Positions 33,839 through 41,826 of a stretch of DNA of 64,000 bases are shown here, piece by piece (position 1 is the stretch's first letter; every line of letters begins with the position of its first letter). Location of the stretch: NCBI RefSeq assembly GCF_000380165.1, contig NZ_KB904634.1, positions 272,493 to 336,492 of the forward strand. The letters are read 5' to 3'. A program made the position numbers and the translations under genes. The notes under the pieces are model-generated. The model saw nothing but the letters and a program-made list of their open reading frames with translations. It searched no databases and was not told the DNA's origin. Source of the DNA: Wenjunlia vitaminophila DSM 41686. Lineage in GTDB: Bacteria > Actinomycetota > Actinomycetes > Streptomycetales > Streptomycetaceae.

Positions 33839-35934
33839 GCCGGCCCCCACAGGTCCGGCAGGTCCAGGGCGGCCTCGCAGGCGTACAGCAGCAGACCGGC
33901 GGACCACGCGTGGGAGAGGGTGAGCAACATCCCCTTGGCCTGGAAGCAGGCGGTCTGGTAGTAGCGTTCGCTGACCATGCCCCGGTAGGCGTCGAAGTCG
34001 CCGTCCTCGCGGGCGACGAACTGCCGGAAGCAGTCGAGGTTCTCCCGGGTGGAGCGCAGGTAGTAGTCGTCCCCGGTGCGGCGGGCGAGGCGGGCCATCT
34101 CCGGCAGGCAGACCAGGCCGTAGGCGTGCAGGTGCTGGTTGGACGGCGACGCCTGGTCCCCGCCGCGGGTGCGGAAGCCGTAGCGGCCCAGCATGGTGCG
34201 CGGGGAGAACGCCACGTCGTAGGTGTAGCGGAAGGTCAACATCCAGTCGGCGCTGCGGCGGGCGAGATCCAGCCACAGCTCCGGGTCGGCCGCGGCCCCC
34301 GCGGTGCCGTGGGTCACCCCCGGCGCGGTCGGGTCCGTGGGGTCGTCAGCCTCGAGCAGTGCCGTGTACGCCATGACAGCGATGTACCCGTCCTCGGAGG
34401 TTGGTGCGAGGTCCACGTCCTCGGGCGCGCCGCACAGGAACTCGGCGTGCACGTCGGGGGCGTAGCCGCGTCCGGCGCGCCGGGCGGCGTGCAACAGCGT
34501 GGGGTCGCCGAACTCCCGGGCCGCTTCCACCAGGGCGGGGACCCAGGTGAGCCCGGCGGCGCCGGCCCTGGAGAGCACCTGTCCCGTCCGGCAGTGGTAG
34601 GCCGAGCCGAGGTTGCCCGCGGTGTCCTGGGCGGTGAGGGCCACCGCCAGGTTGCTCCGGACCGCGTGCTCCCACGTGGGGTGGTCGGTGCCGTGCCGCC
34701 GCTCCTCGACCAGGGCGCGCAGCAGGAACAGGGTGGCCTCGGCCAGCGTGCGGGCGTGCAGCCGGTGCGGATCGGGGGTCCAGCCCACGGTCCACCCGCG
34801 GGACGCCGTCCACTGGCCCCAGAAGGTGCCCGCCGGGGTGAGGTTCTCGGCTATGTGGTCCAGGACCCCGGTGGCCGCCGCACGGTAGTCGGCACGGCCG
34901 GTGCGGCGGGCGTGCCGCAGCAACGCGTGGGCGTGGGGGGTCCCGCTGACCCATCCCACGTGCATGGCCTGCCGGTCGCCGCGCTCCCCCAGTGCCTCCC
35001 GGTCGAACGCCGCGGTCTCCAGCAGCACCGGCGGGTCGGGCCGGTAGTGCCAGCGGTACAGCCCCCAGGCGGTGAGGTCCGCCGCCTCGGGAACGTCCAC
35101 CCAGGCGGCGGGGGCACGGTCCGCGGCGAGGCGCCGGTGCACCGCGCGCAGCACCGCCGCGTAGGCGTGCGGGTCCGCGTCGAGCAGGTGCACCCGGAAA
35201 CTGACGGTCCGCCGCTCCTGCGGCTGCCACCGGTGCAACGGGACCTCCGCGGGCAGGGGGTCGGCCGAGCCGTGGTAGACGACGGGCTCCTCACGGTACG
35301 GGAAGTGCAGGCGCAGCGCCGGACGGGACTCCGGCCCCAGGGACAGCCCCACCCCGGAGAGCCCCAGCGGGCTGTCCTCCCCGGTCTCCAGCGCTGCGCC
35401 GCCGTGCCGGTCCCGGGCGAAGACGGCCGGTGTGGCACAGCGGTCGGCGCGGAACGCCCAGGTGTCGGCGACCATCCCCGCGGGGTCCGAGGTGCCGGGG
35501 GCGAACCGGGGGAACCGGCGCTGGCAGTCGGGGAGGCGGTTCTGGCCGTAGAACAGGCCGGGCACCAACCAGCCGGGGTCAGCGGTGGGGCCGAGGAGCA
35601 GTTCCACCCGGAGTCCGGCGCGGGCCGCGGTCGCCGCGGTGCGGGTGACGGTGAGGGTGACGGTGTGGCTGACGGGCCCCGCACCGGGAGCGGGAGGGGT
35701 GGCGCCGGGGTCGTCGGCCGGTCCGTCGGTCGGTGTCGGCGGGGACACCACGGCCTCGGCCGAGAATCCGGCGGCGGCACCGGTGAGCACCTGTCCGCCC
35801 CCGGGGGTCGCTGTCCGCCCGCGCACCGCGACGGGCGCGGCGACGCCCCGCTCGTCAGTGATCGCGACCAGGTAGGGCAGCTCCACCAGCCCGCCGCGGT
35901 GCTCGGTGCGCAGCAGCATCGGGTGTCCCGTCAC
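33835..35934 (-). CDS. Unknown 699-residue protein with apparent alpha/alpha-barrel region
   Basis: Residues ~1-270 look beta-rich (VSHTVTLTVTRTAATAARAG; LRLHFPYREEPVVYHGS). Residues ~300-699 have the spacing of an (alpha/alpha)6 glycosidase-like barrel, with aromatic-acidic motifs WGLYRWHYRPDPPVLLETAA, GTFWGQWTASRGWTVGW, EDGYIAVMAYTALLEADDP and FRYTYDVAFSPRTMLGRYG. No signal peptide. I do not recognise a named family. Overlaps at both ends (4 bases with GH38 and FGGY) bind it to the operon, so a role in glycan breakdown is likely. Catalytic acids cannot be assigned without alignment. Confidence 0.75.
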   Translation of the reverse strand: MTGHPMLLRTEHRGGLVELPYLVAITDERGVAAPVAVRGRTATPGGGQVLTGAAAGFSAEAVVSPPTPTDGPADDPGATPPAPGAGPVSHTVTLTVTRTAATAARAGLRVELLLGPTADPGWLVPGLFYGQNRLPDCQRRFPRFAPGTSDPAGMVADTWAFRADRCATPAVFARDRHGGAALETGEDSPLGLSGVGLSLGPESRPALRLHFPYREEPVVYHGSADPLPAEVPLHRWQPQERRTVSFRVHLLDADPHAYAAVLRAVHRRLAADRAPAAWVDVPEAADLTAWGLYRWHYRPDPPVLLETAAFDREALGERGDRQAMHVGWVSGTPHAHALLRHARRTGRADYRAAATGVLDHIAENLTPAGTFWGQWTASRGWTVGWTPDPHRLHARTLAEATLFLLRALVEERRHGTDHPTWEHAVRSNLAVALTAQDTAGNLGSAYHCRTGQVLSRAGAAGLTWVPALVEAAREFGDPTLLHAARRAGRGYAPDVHAEFLCGAPEDVDLAPTSEDGYIAVMAYTALLEADDPTDPTAPGVTHGTAGAAADPELWLDLARRSADWMLTFRYTYDVAFSPRTMLGRYGFRTRGGDQASPSNQHLHAYGLVCLPEMARLARRTGDDYYLRSTRENLDCFRQFVAREDGDFDAYRGMVSERYYQTACFQAKGMLLTLSHAWSAGLLLYACEAALDLPDLWGPA

Positions 35935-38480
35935 CGCGCCGCGGCGGGGAGGTCGTCGGTGGTGACCTGTGTCCTGGGGAACTCCAACAGGTCCGTCTCC
36001 ACCACCGGCTCGCCGGGGTCGACCGGTATCCGGAAGGTCCTGATCTGCGCCGGGCCGAACTCGGCCCGGATCTCCCGGTCGAGCAGCGGCAGCCGGATGG
36101 TGGCCGTCCCGCCCCGTCCCGCGGTCTCCACCGCCCGCACGATCAGCGCGCCGGTGCCGTCCTCGTCGCCCTTGACCACGCTGACCACCACCGACTCCCC
36201 GTCCACCGCCACGAAACCGCGTCGGCCCGGCAGCGGCCCCGGGTGGTAGCTCTCGAGCAGGGCGAACGGCGGCTGGTTGAGCTGCGCCGCGAGCCGCACC
36301 GTGCCCGCGTCCCGCCAGTCACCCGCGTGCGGCAGCAGTCGGTAGCGGAAGGTCTGCCGCCCCTGGTCCAGGTACTCGTAGACGCCGTCCTCGTCGAGCT
36401 CCCGGGGTTCGTGCCAGGCGTAGGCGGGGCTGCGCAGCACGGTCATGCCGATCTCGCCGCGGACCGCGTCGTGCCCGTACTTGCCGTCGTTGAGCACCGA
36501 AAGGCCGGCCCGACGGCCGTCCGGCAGGGCGCCGGAGACGTCCACCCACGCCTGGGCGGACTCCTCGGTTCCGTCGGCGGGTCGGGTGATCTGCCCGTAG
36601 GGGATCTCGAAGCTGGCGGCGTCTGTGTCGAGGGCGGTGGGGAAGCGGAACTTCAGCAGCCGCAGCTTCTCGTGCCAGTCGACCACGGCGCGCACCTCGA
36701 GGTGCCGGGCCCCCGCGGACAGCACCAGTTCCTCGGCGAGGGTGGACCGCTGGTACTCGCTGTCCACCCGCAGGACCGCGCGCACCGGGCCGCTCTCCAC
36801 CAGGCGCACCCTGGTGCAGTGGAACGCGCCGATCTCCTTGTCGTAGGCGGAGACCCGGTGGCCCCAGGTGTCCGAGGGGTCGTCCACCACCACGGCGTGC
36901 GGGCGGGGTTCGGCGGGGAGCAGTTCGTTCCCGTGGTCCTTGTCGTACAGCCGCCGCAGCCAGCCGGTGGCGGGGTCCACCTCGACCAGCAGGTGCTCGT
37001 TCTCCAGGGTGGTCGCGGTGGCGCGGACCGGCCCGGGCGCCGGGTCGGCGCTGACGAGGCGGTCCGCGGTGCGGGTGCCGGGCAGCACCCGGTAGACGCG
37101 GTATCCCAGTGGCGGCACCTCGGCGCGGAAGGCGAGCCGCCCGCGGCTGCTGCTCATGGTGGCGTGGGACCGGGTGGGCTGGACCGGCACCTCGGTGCCC
37201 TCGTCGTCGAGCAGCCTTGCGCGGACGCCCCCCGGGTACCCGGTGAACTCGAACTCGACGTCCTCCACCAGGGTCCACGGGTGCGGGTTGAACACCACCA
37301 GCGGGTACAGGTCGGGTTCGGCCGGGATGTCGATGAGACGACTGACCGACTGGACGGCGCGGTTGAACACGGTGGCGGCCACGGAGCTGGCGTGGCCGTA
37401 CTGGTCGCGGCTGTCCTCGTAGGCCGGGGCGATCGAGGTGCCGGCGAGGACGTCGTGGAACTGGTTGAACAGCACCAGTTTCCACGCCTCGGTCAGCTCG
37501 GCGAGCGGGTACGGCACCCCGGCCACCACCTGGGCGACCGAGGCCCACTTCTCGGCGCGCTGCAACAGGTTCTCGGCGCGGCGGTTCCACTGCTTGACGC
37601 CGGAGTGGGCCGAGTAGCAGCCCACGGCGTGGTGTTGGAGTTCACCGGCGTGCACCGGCGTGCCCGGCCGGTTCCGCACCGCGTCGAAGAACGCCTCGGG
37701 GTGGCTGAGCCGCAGCCTCGGGAGCCCACCGAGGTCGTCGAGCCGGCGGATGCTGTCCAGGTTGGCCCTGGTGGGTCCGCCGCCGTGGTTCCCCACCCCG
37801 TACATGATCAGCAGTTCGGGCTCGTCCGGAGGTACCAGCGCCAACGACTTGTCGATGTGGTGACCGATGTCCTGACCGGGTGAGCCGTACTCGTTGGGTA
37901 TGCGGTACGCCAGCACCCGGGAGCCGTCCGCGGACTCCCACCAGAAGTACTGGTTGGGCAGGGCCAGCTCGTGCGGCCCCGGGCGCAGGAAGAGGTAGGA
38001 GTCGATGCCGCTGAGACGCAGGAGCTGCGGCAGCGCCGCGTTGTGCCCGAACGGGTCCACGTTGCAGCCCACGGTGGCGATGGCGCCGAACCTGTCCAGC
38101 AGGTAACGCTGCCCGTACAGCGCCTGCCGGACGAACGCCTCGCCGCCGGGCGTGTTGCAGTCCGGCTCGACCCACCAGCCGCCGACGATCTTCCAGCGCC
38201 CCTCGGCGACCCGCGCGCGGATCGCGGTGAACAACTCGGGGTCGTTCTCCTCCACCCACGCCAGGTACAGCACCGAGTCACAGGTGAAGACGAAGTCGGG
38301 GTACTCCTCCATGCGGTCGATCGCGGACCGGAAGGTCGCCCGGACCTCCTGGTAGCCCTCGGGCCACTGCCACAGCCACACCGGGTCGATGTGGGCGTTG
38401 CCCACCATGTGCGCGGTGCGCCGGTGGGGGCGCACGGGTGTCCCCGGTGCGGCGGTCGGGGGGAGCGCGGGATCGTTCAC
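35931..38480 (-). CDS. Glycoside hydrolase family 38 alpha-mannosidase-like enzyme
   Basis: 849 residues from GTG 38480 (start uncertain; ATG 38408 at MVGNAHID is the shortest option). The GH38 catalytic domain begins AHMVGNAHIDPVWLWQWPEG with the zinc His/Asp pair; VGCNVDPFGHNAALPQLLRL carries the nucleophile-region Asp and MYGVGNHGGGPTRANLDSI a third metal His. A helical middle domain (~320-420) and beta-rich C-terminal domains follow, in normal order and length. No signal peptide: cytoplasmic cleavage of imported oligosaccharides or glycosides. The start lies 49 bases beyond the SIS gene stop. Confidence 0.92.
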   Translation of the reverse strand: MNDPALPPTAAPGTPVRPHRRTAHMVGNAHIDPVWLWQWPEGYQEVRATFRSAIDRMEEYPDFVFTCDSVLYLAWVEENDPELFTAIRARVAEGRWKIVGGWWVEPDCNTPGGEAFVRQALYGQRYLLDRFGAIATVGCNVDPFGHNAALPQLLRLSGIDSYLFLRPGPHELALPNQYFWWESADGSRVLAYRIPNEYGSPGQDIGHHIDKSLALVPPDEPELLIMYGVGNHGGGPTRANLDSIRRLDDLGGLPRLRLSHPEAFFDAVRNRPGTPVHAGELQHHAVGCYSAHSGVKQWNRRAENLLQRAEKWASVAQVVAGVPYPLAELTEAWKLVLFNQFHDVLAGTSIAPAYEDSRDQYGHASSVAATVFNRAVQSVSRLIDIPAEPDLYPLVVFNPHPWTLVEDVEFEFTGYPGGVRARLLDDEGTEVPVQPTRSHATMSSSRGRLAFRAEVPPLGYRVYRVLPGTRTADRLVSADPAPGPVRATATTLENEHLLVEVDPATGWLRRLYDKDHGNELLPAEPRPHAVVVDDPSDTWGHRVSAYDKEIGAFHCTRVRLVESGPVRAVLRVDSEYQRSTLAEELVLSAGARHLEVRAVVDWHEKLRLLKFRFPTALDTDAASFEIPYGQITRPADGTEESAQAWVDVSGALPDGRRAGLSVLNDGKYGHDAVRGEIGMTVLRSPAYAWHEPRELDEDGVYEYLDQGRQTFRYRLLPHAGDWRDAGTVRLAAQLNQPPFALLESYHPGPLPGRRGFVAVDGESVVVSVVKGDEDGTGALIVRAVETAGRGGTATIRLPLLDREIRAEFGPAQIRTFRIPVDPGEPVVETDLLEFPRTQVTTDDLPAAAR

Positions 38481-38529
38481 GGTGGGGTCCAGGGGCTGGG
38501 GGACGGGTGGCGTCCGGGGCGTGGGTGGG

Positions 38530-39246
38530 TCAGGAGGAGGTGGTGCGGGCACGGCTGGGTCCTGCGTCCGGGGCGGGGTGGGCCCGGGTGACGGCGGGCG
38601 GCCCTTCGCAGCGGCCCTCGTGGGGGGTCCGGCCGGGGGGCGGTCCCTGCGCTGGGGCGGCGTCGGCCGGTGCCTGCTCGGCGGCCCAGGCGTCCACCTG
38701 CTCGCTGAGCAGGTGCAGCAGGAGCAGGTGCATCTCCTGGACCCGGGCGGTGGTGCGGGACGGGACCACCAGCGCCAGGTCGGCGTGGGCCGCGGCGGGG
38801 CCGCCGTCCCCGTCACCACCGCCGAACAGCACGGTGAAGGCACCCTGTTCGCGGGCGGCGCGCAGTCCGCGCACCACGTTCTCGGAACGGCCGGAGGTGG
38901 TGAACGCGATGACCATGTCGCCCGGCCCGGCGAACGCCCTCACCTGGCGGGAGAACAGGTCCTGGAAGGCGTAGTCGTTGCCGATGCAGGTGGCCACGGA
39001 GGGGTCCACGGTCAGCGCCAGGGCCGGGAGCGGGCGGCGCTCCCGCAGGTAGCGGCCGACCAGTTCGGCGGCGAGGTGCTGGGCGTCGGCCGCGCTGCCA
39101 CCGTTGCCGAACGTGTAGAGCCGGCCCCCCGACTCGTACACCCCGATCAGGCGCCGGACGGCCAGGTCCAGTGCGGGCAGCAGGGGCTCGACCCGACGGG
39201 CCAGGTCCAGGTGGTCCGCGAGCTGGGCCCGTGGGTCCTCAGCCAT
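38530..39246 (-). CDS. SIS-domain phosphosugar isomerase-like protein (GmhA-type)
   Basis: 238 residues from ATG 39246. The SIS domain covers ~20-190: RLYTFGNGGSAADAQHLAAE (Ser-rich sugar-phosphate loop), DYAFQDLFSRQVRAFAGPGD and IAFTTSGRSENVVRGLRAAR. It resembles phosphoheptose isomerase GmhA, but heptose genes are absent, so another phosphosugar isomerase or deglycase role fits better. The last ~45 residues are a Pro/Gly/Ala-rich tail. It overlaps the upstream ROK gene by 8 bases. Confidence 0.85.
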   Translation of the reverse strand: MAEDPRAQLADHLDLARRVEPLLPALDLAVRRLIGVYESGGRLYTFGNGGSAADAQHLAAELVGRYLRERRPLPALALTVDPSVATCIGNDYAFQDLFSRQVRAFAGPGDMVIAFTTSGRSENVVRGLRAAREQGAFTVLFGGGDGDGGPAAAHADLALVVPSRTTARVQEMHLLLLHLLSEQVDAWAAEQAPADAAPAQGPPPGRTPHEGRCEGPPAVTRAHPAPDAGPSRARTTSS

Positions 39247-40327
39247 GCGTGGGGTTCCCTTCGGACGGTTCGGGGGTGGGGGCCGCCGGGGGTACCGGGG
39301 CCGCGGTGGGGTGCGGCCCGACCGGGGCGCGTTCGAAGGCGACGGCCGCCGCGCCCACCACCCCGACGTGGTCACCGGTGTGCGCGGCGACGACGCTGGC
39401 CGCGGCGGCGGCCGGGCCCATCGCCTGCTCGCGCACCGTGCGTCGCACCGGGGCGAGCAGCCGCTCGCCGGCCCGCGTGACTCCCCCGCCGAGCACGACG
39501 AGTTCGGGTTCGAAGAGGTTCACCAGGGAGGTGACGCCGCAGGCCAACGCGTCGGTGGTGGCCGCCCACACCTCGCCGGCGACCCCGTCGCCCGCTGCGG
39601 CCTCGCGCGCCACGTCCCTGGCGGTGAGCGGGGAGTACCGGGCGAGGGCGGTGGCGCGGCCGGCGGCCAGCGCCTCGGCCACGGCCTCCTGGGCCCGTTC
39701 CGCGATGGAGGTGCCGGAGGCGTACGCCTCCAGGCAACCGCGCCGGCCGCAGCTCCGGCAGGGCCGGCCGTCTCGTTCGACGGTGACGTGCCCCAGCTCA
39801 CCACCGTTGCCCGCGGCGCCCCGGTAGACGCGGCCGTCGATGACCACCCCGCCCCCCACCCCGGTGGAGATGGTGAGGTAGATCATGTGTCGGGTGCCCC
39901 GCCCCGCACCGAAGCGGTGTTCGCCCGCGGCGGCCGCGGTGGCGTCGTTCTCCAGCACCGTGGGCAGGCCGTACTCCCGCTCGGCGAGCCTGACCACCGG
40001 CACCTCCCACCAGCCCGGCAGGTGGGGCGGACCCAGCAGCACTCCGGCGGAGCAGTCCAACGGTCCCCCACAACCGATGCCCACCGCACCGATCCGTTCC
40101 GGGGCGACACCGGACTCCTCGATCGCCCTGCGGCCGAGGGCGAAGAGACGGTCGAGCACGGCGCTCACCCCCTGCCGCACCAGGGTGGGGGTCACCAGGA
40201 ACGAGTGCACCTGGCCGTTCCGGCCGACGACCCCGGCCGCCAGCTTGGTGCCGCCGATGTCGAGCCCCAGGACGGCGTGGCCGCTGCGGTCCGCTCGTTC
40301 CGCCGGGACGCGGGTGTTCTCCGCCAC
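39239..40327 (-). CDS. ROK-family sugar kinase (first gene of operon 1)
   Basis: 362 residues from GTG 40327 (GGAAGG 5 bases upstream; ATG 40375 possible). VLGLDIGGTKLAAGVVGRNG is the ATP phosphate loop; VLENDATAAAAGEHRFGAG, GNGGELGHVTVERDGRPC and CRSCGRRGCLEAYASG give the ROK signature with an intact zinc site (ExGH, CxxC..GC). No DNA-binding domain, so it is a kinase, not a regulator. Probably phosphorylates a hexose or amino-hexose. A LacI-type palindrome lies 140 bases upstream. Confidence 0.88.
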   Translation of the reverse strand: MAENTRVPAERADRSGHAVLGLDIGGTKLAAGVVGRNGQVHSFLVTPTLVRQGVSAVLDRLFALGRRAIEESGVAPERIGAVGIGCGGPLDCSAGVLLGPPHLPGWWEVPVVRLAEREYGLPTVLENDATAAAAGEHRFGAGRGTRHMIYLTISTGVGGGVVIDGRVYRGAAGNGGELGHVTVERDGRPCRSCGRRGCLEAYASGTSIAERAQEAVAEALAAGRATALARYSPLTARDVAREAAAGDGVAGEVWAATTDALACGVTSLVNLFEPELVVLGGGVTRAGERLLAPVRRTVREQAMGPAAAAASVVAAHTGDHVGVVGAAAVAFERAPVGPHPTAAPVPPAAPTPEPSEGNPTHG

Positions 40328-40781
40328 TGGACCTTCCGGTTCGGTCGTCGCCTCGGGCCCGCCGCAGGGCGCCACGGCCCCTCACGTGCGGCGGGTTCCG
40401 CCACACCGCCCGGCGCCGGCCCCTCGGTGGCCGCCCCCGGACGGGTGTCGTCAACGATATGACATCGTTCCCATGTGGGAACGTAACCACATACCGGAGG
40501 CGCGTCAACACCCCACGGCGATCCCGTCGGTTCCCGGCCGCGAGGGAGCTCCGACGCGACGGCCCCGGGAGTCCGCCCGGCCCGACGCGGGAGGACACGA
40601 AGCGGTGGCCGCCCACCGGGCGACGGAGTGTCGCGGACCACGCCTCGACCACGACTGCCACACTGGCCAACGCCATGCGTGGGATGTTTCGGGTATTCCA
40701 TCCCAAACACGCTTCAACCGCCGTGACGTGCCCCAACCCACATGACCTGGTCCAACGAAAGAGACAAAGAGGGAGAGCAGG
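40328..40781. other. Divergent promoter region, 454 bp
   Basis: No credible gene. It separates the leftward GH38 operon from the rightward small secreted protein. It holds the LacI-type operator at 40467-40482 and an AT-rich strip next to it (AACGATATGACATCG). The right part ends with AGGGAGAGCAGG, the ribosome-binding site of the secreted-protein gene. Confidence 0.5.
40467..40482. promoter_or_regulatory. LacI-type operator 1 (GH38 operon)
   Basis: GTTCCCATGTGGGAAC inside the wider conserved context ATCGTTCCCA..TGGGAACGTAACCAC, shared with sites at 46437 and 56039. It lies 140 bases before the ROK kinase start. Symmetry with central bases between GTTCCCA and TGGGAAC fits a LacI-family repressor; the regulator encoded at 50913 is the obvious candidate. 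Confidence 0.8.
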
Positions 40782-41135
40782 ATGAAGGCTCTTGCCCACG
40801 TGGCCGCGGCGACCGGGGCAACCCTGGTCGTGGGCCTGTTGGCTGCCGCGCCCGCTTCGGCCGCCCCGACCCGCCCGGCGGCGCGGTGCCCGGCGAATCT
40901 CCACGCCTCCACCACGGGCGGCAAGGCGGAGTGGACGGTGCGCTGCTCCAGCGGGCGGGTCCAGGTCCGCGGGTGGGTGCGGGACACCATGCCCGACGGC
41001 AGGTGCGCCCGCATCAAGGCGTTCCTCGGGCACTCCGGCCGACGTGACGCCAAGGCCTGTTCGTACAACACGACGACGAGGTTCAACTGGTCCGGCCCCG
41101 GCACCGAGGCACGGGTGTACCTGTACGTCGCCTAA
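40782..41135 (+). CDS. Small secreted protein, unknown function
   Basis: 117 residues from ATG 40782 with AGGGAG upstream. Signal peptide MKALAHVAAATGATLVVGLL ending ASAAPT, then a ~88-residue mature domain with four Cys (ARCPANL, VRCSSGR, GRCARIK, KACSYNT), consistent with two disulfides. It ends in RVYLYVA. Small Cys-paired beta proteins of this sort are common in streptomycetes. It sits just across the divergent region from a LacI-type operator. Confidence 0.75.
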   Translation: MKALAHVAAATGATLVVGLLAAAPASAAPTRPAARCPANLHASTTGGKAEWTVRCSSGRVQVRGWVRDTMPDGRCARIKAFLGHSGRRDAKACSYNTTTRFNWSGPGTEARVYLYVA

Positions 41136-41143
41136 CGTGCCCG

Positions 41144-41707
41144 TTGCCGTTCGGCACCGCGGTGCCGGGCCAAGCGCCGGCAGCGGCCCCGCGGGCGGAG
41201 GCGACGGTTCGTCGCCCGGCGCTGGCCGGGCGACGGGTCCGGGGCGTCGGCCGGCTACCCCCGCACCCAGCGGGCAGGGCGGCGGTCACCGCCGACACCG
41301 CCGACCGCAACCTCCAGCAGTCCACGCACCTCACCGTGGACGCCGCCACCCGGGCCGCCCTCGACTCCGCCGAGAAGGACAACCAGCGGGTCTCCGTGGC
41401 CGTCGTCGACCGCAACGGGAACACCCTCGTCACCCTGCGCGGCAACGGGGCGGGCCCGCAGTCGTACCCGTCCGCGGAGGAGAAGGCATTCACCGCTGTG
41501 TCCTGGAACGCACCCACCTCGGAACTGGTCAAGCGCCTGGAGCAGAACCCGACCTCGAAGGACATCCCCGGCACCCTGTTCCTGGCGGGCGGCGTGCCGG
41601 TTTCCGCCAAGGGTGCCCCGGTCGCCGGTATCGGCGTGGCCGGTGCGCCCAGCGGCGACCTGGACGAGAAGTACGCCGAGGCGGGTGTCGCCGCCCTGGT
41701 CGGATAG
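41144..41707 (+). CDS. GlcG/HbpS-like domain protein without a recognisable signal peptide
   Basis: The conserved part starts near 41320: HLTVDAATRAALDSAEKDNQ, VSVAVVDRNGNTLVTLRGNG, PSAEEKAFTAVSWNAP, LFLAGGVPVSAKGAPVAGIG and ending EKYAEAGVAALVG, a complete DUF336/GlcG fold. HbpS relatives are secreted haem-binding proteins with an N-terminal signal peptide. Here the 50 codons before the domain (start TTG 41144 or internal) are Arg/Pro-rich and not signal-like in any frame, so export appears lost or the start is misread. Low confidence in the 5' end; good for the domain. Confidence 0.6.
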   Translation: MPFGTAVPGQAPAAAPRAEATVRRPALAGRRVRGVGRLPPHPAGRAAVTADTADRNLQQSTHLTVDAATRAALDSAEKDNQRVSVAVVDRNGNTLVTLRGNGAGPQSYPSAEEKAFTAVSWNAPTSELVKRLEQNPTSKDIPGTLFLAGGVPVSAKGAPVAGIGVAGAPSGDLDEKYAEAGVAALVG

Positions 41708-41826
41708 GGCGTCCAGCCGCCGGGCACGGTGACGCGCCGCCAGCCCCGACCGGGACGGCGTCACGCCTTTCGAAGCACGCCGGGTCCCGTGGGACCGGGG
41801 GTCGAGGCGCGTCCCGGCCGCAGGGG

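Noticed and set aside
38530..39246. Lipopolysaccharide heptose pathway from the GmhA-like SIS gene
   Set aside because: No other heptose genes and a Gram-positive context; the operon points to glycan breakdown.
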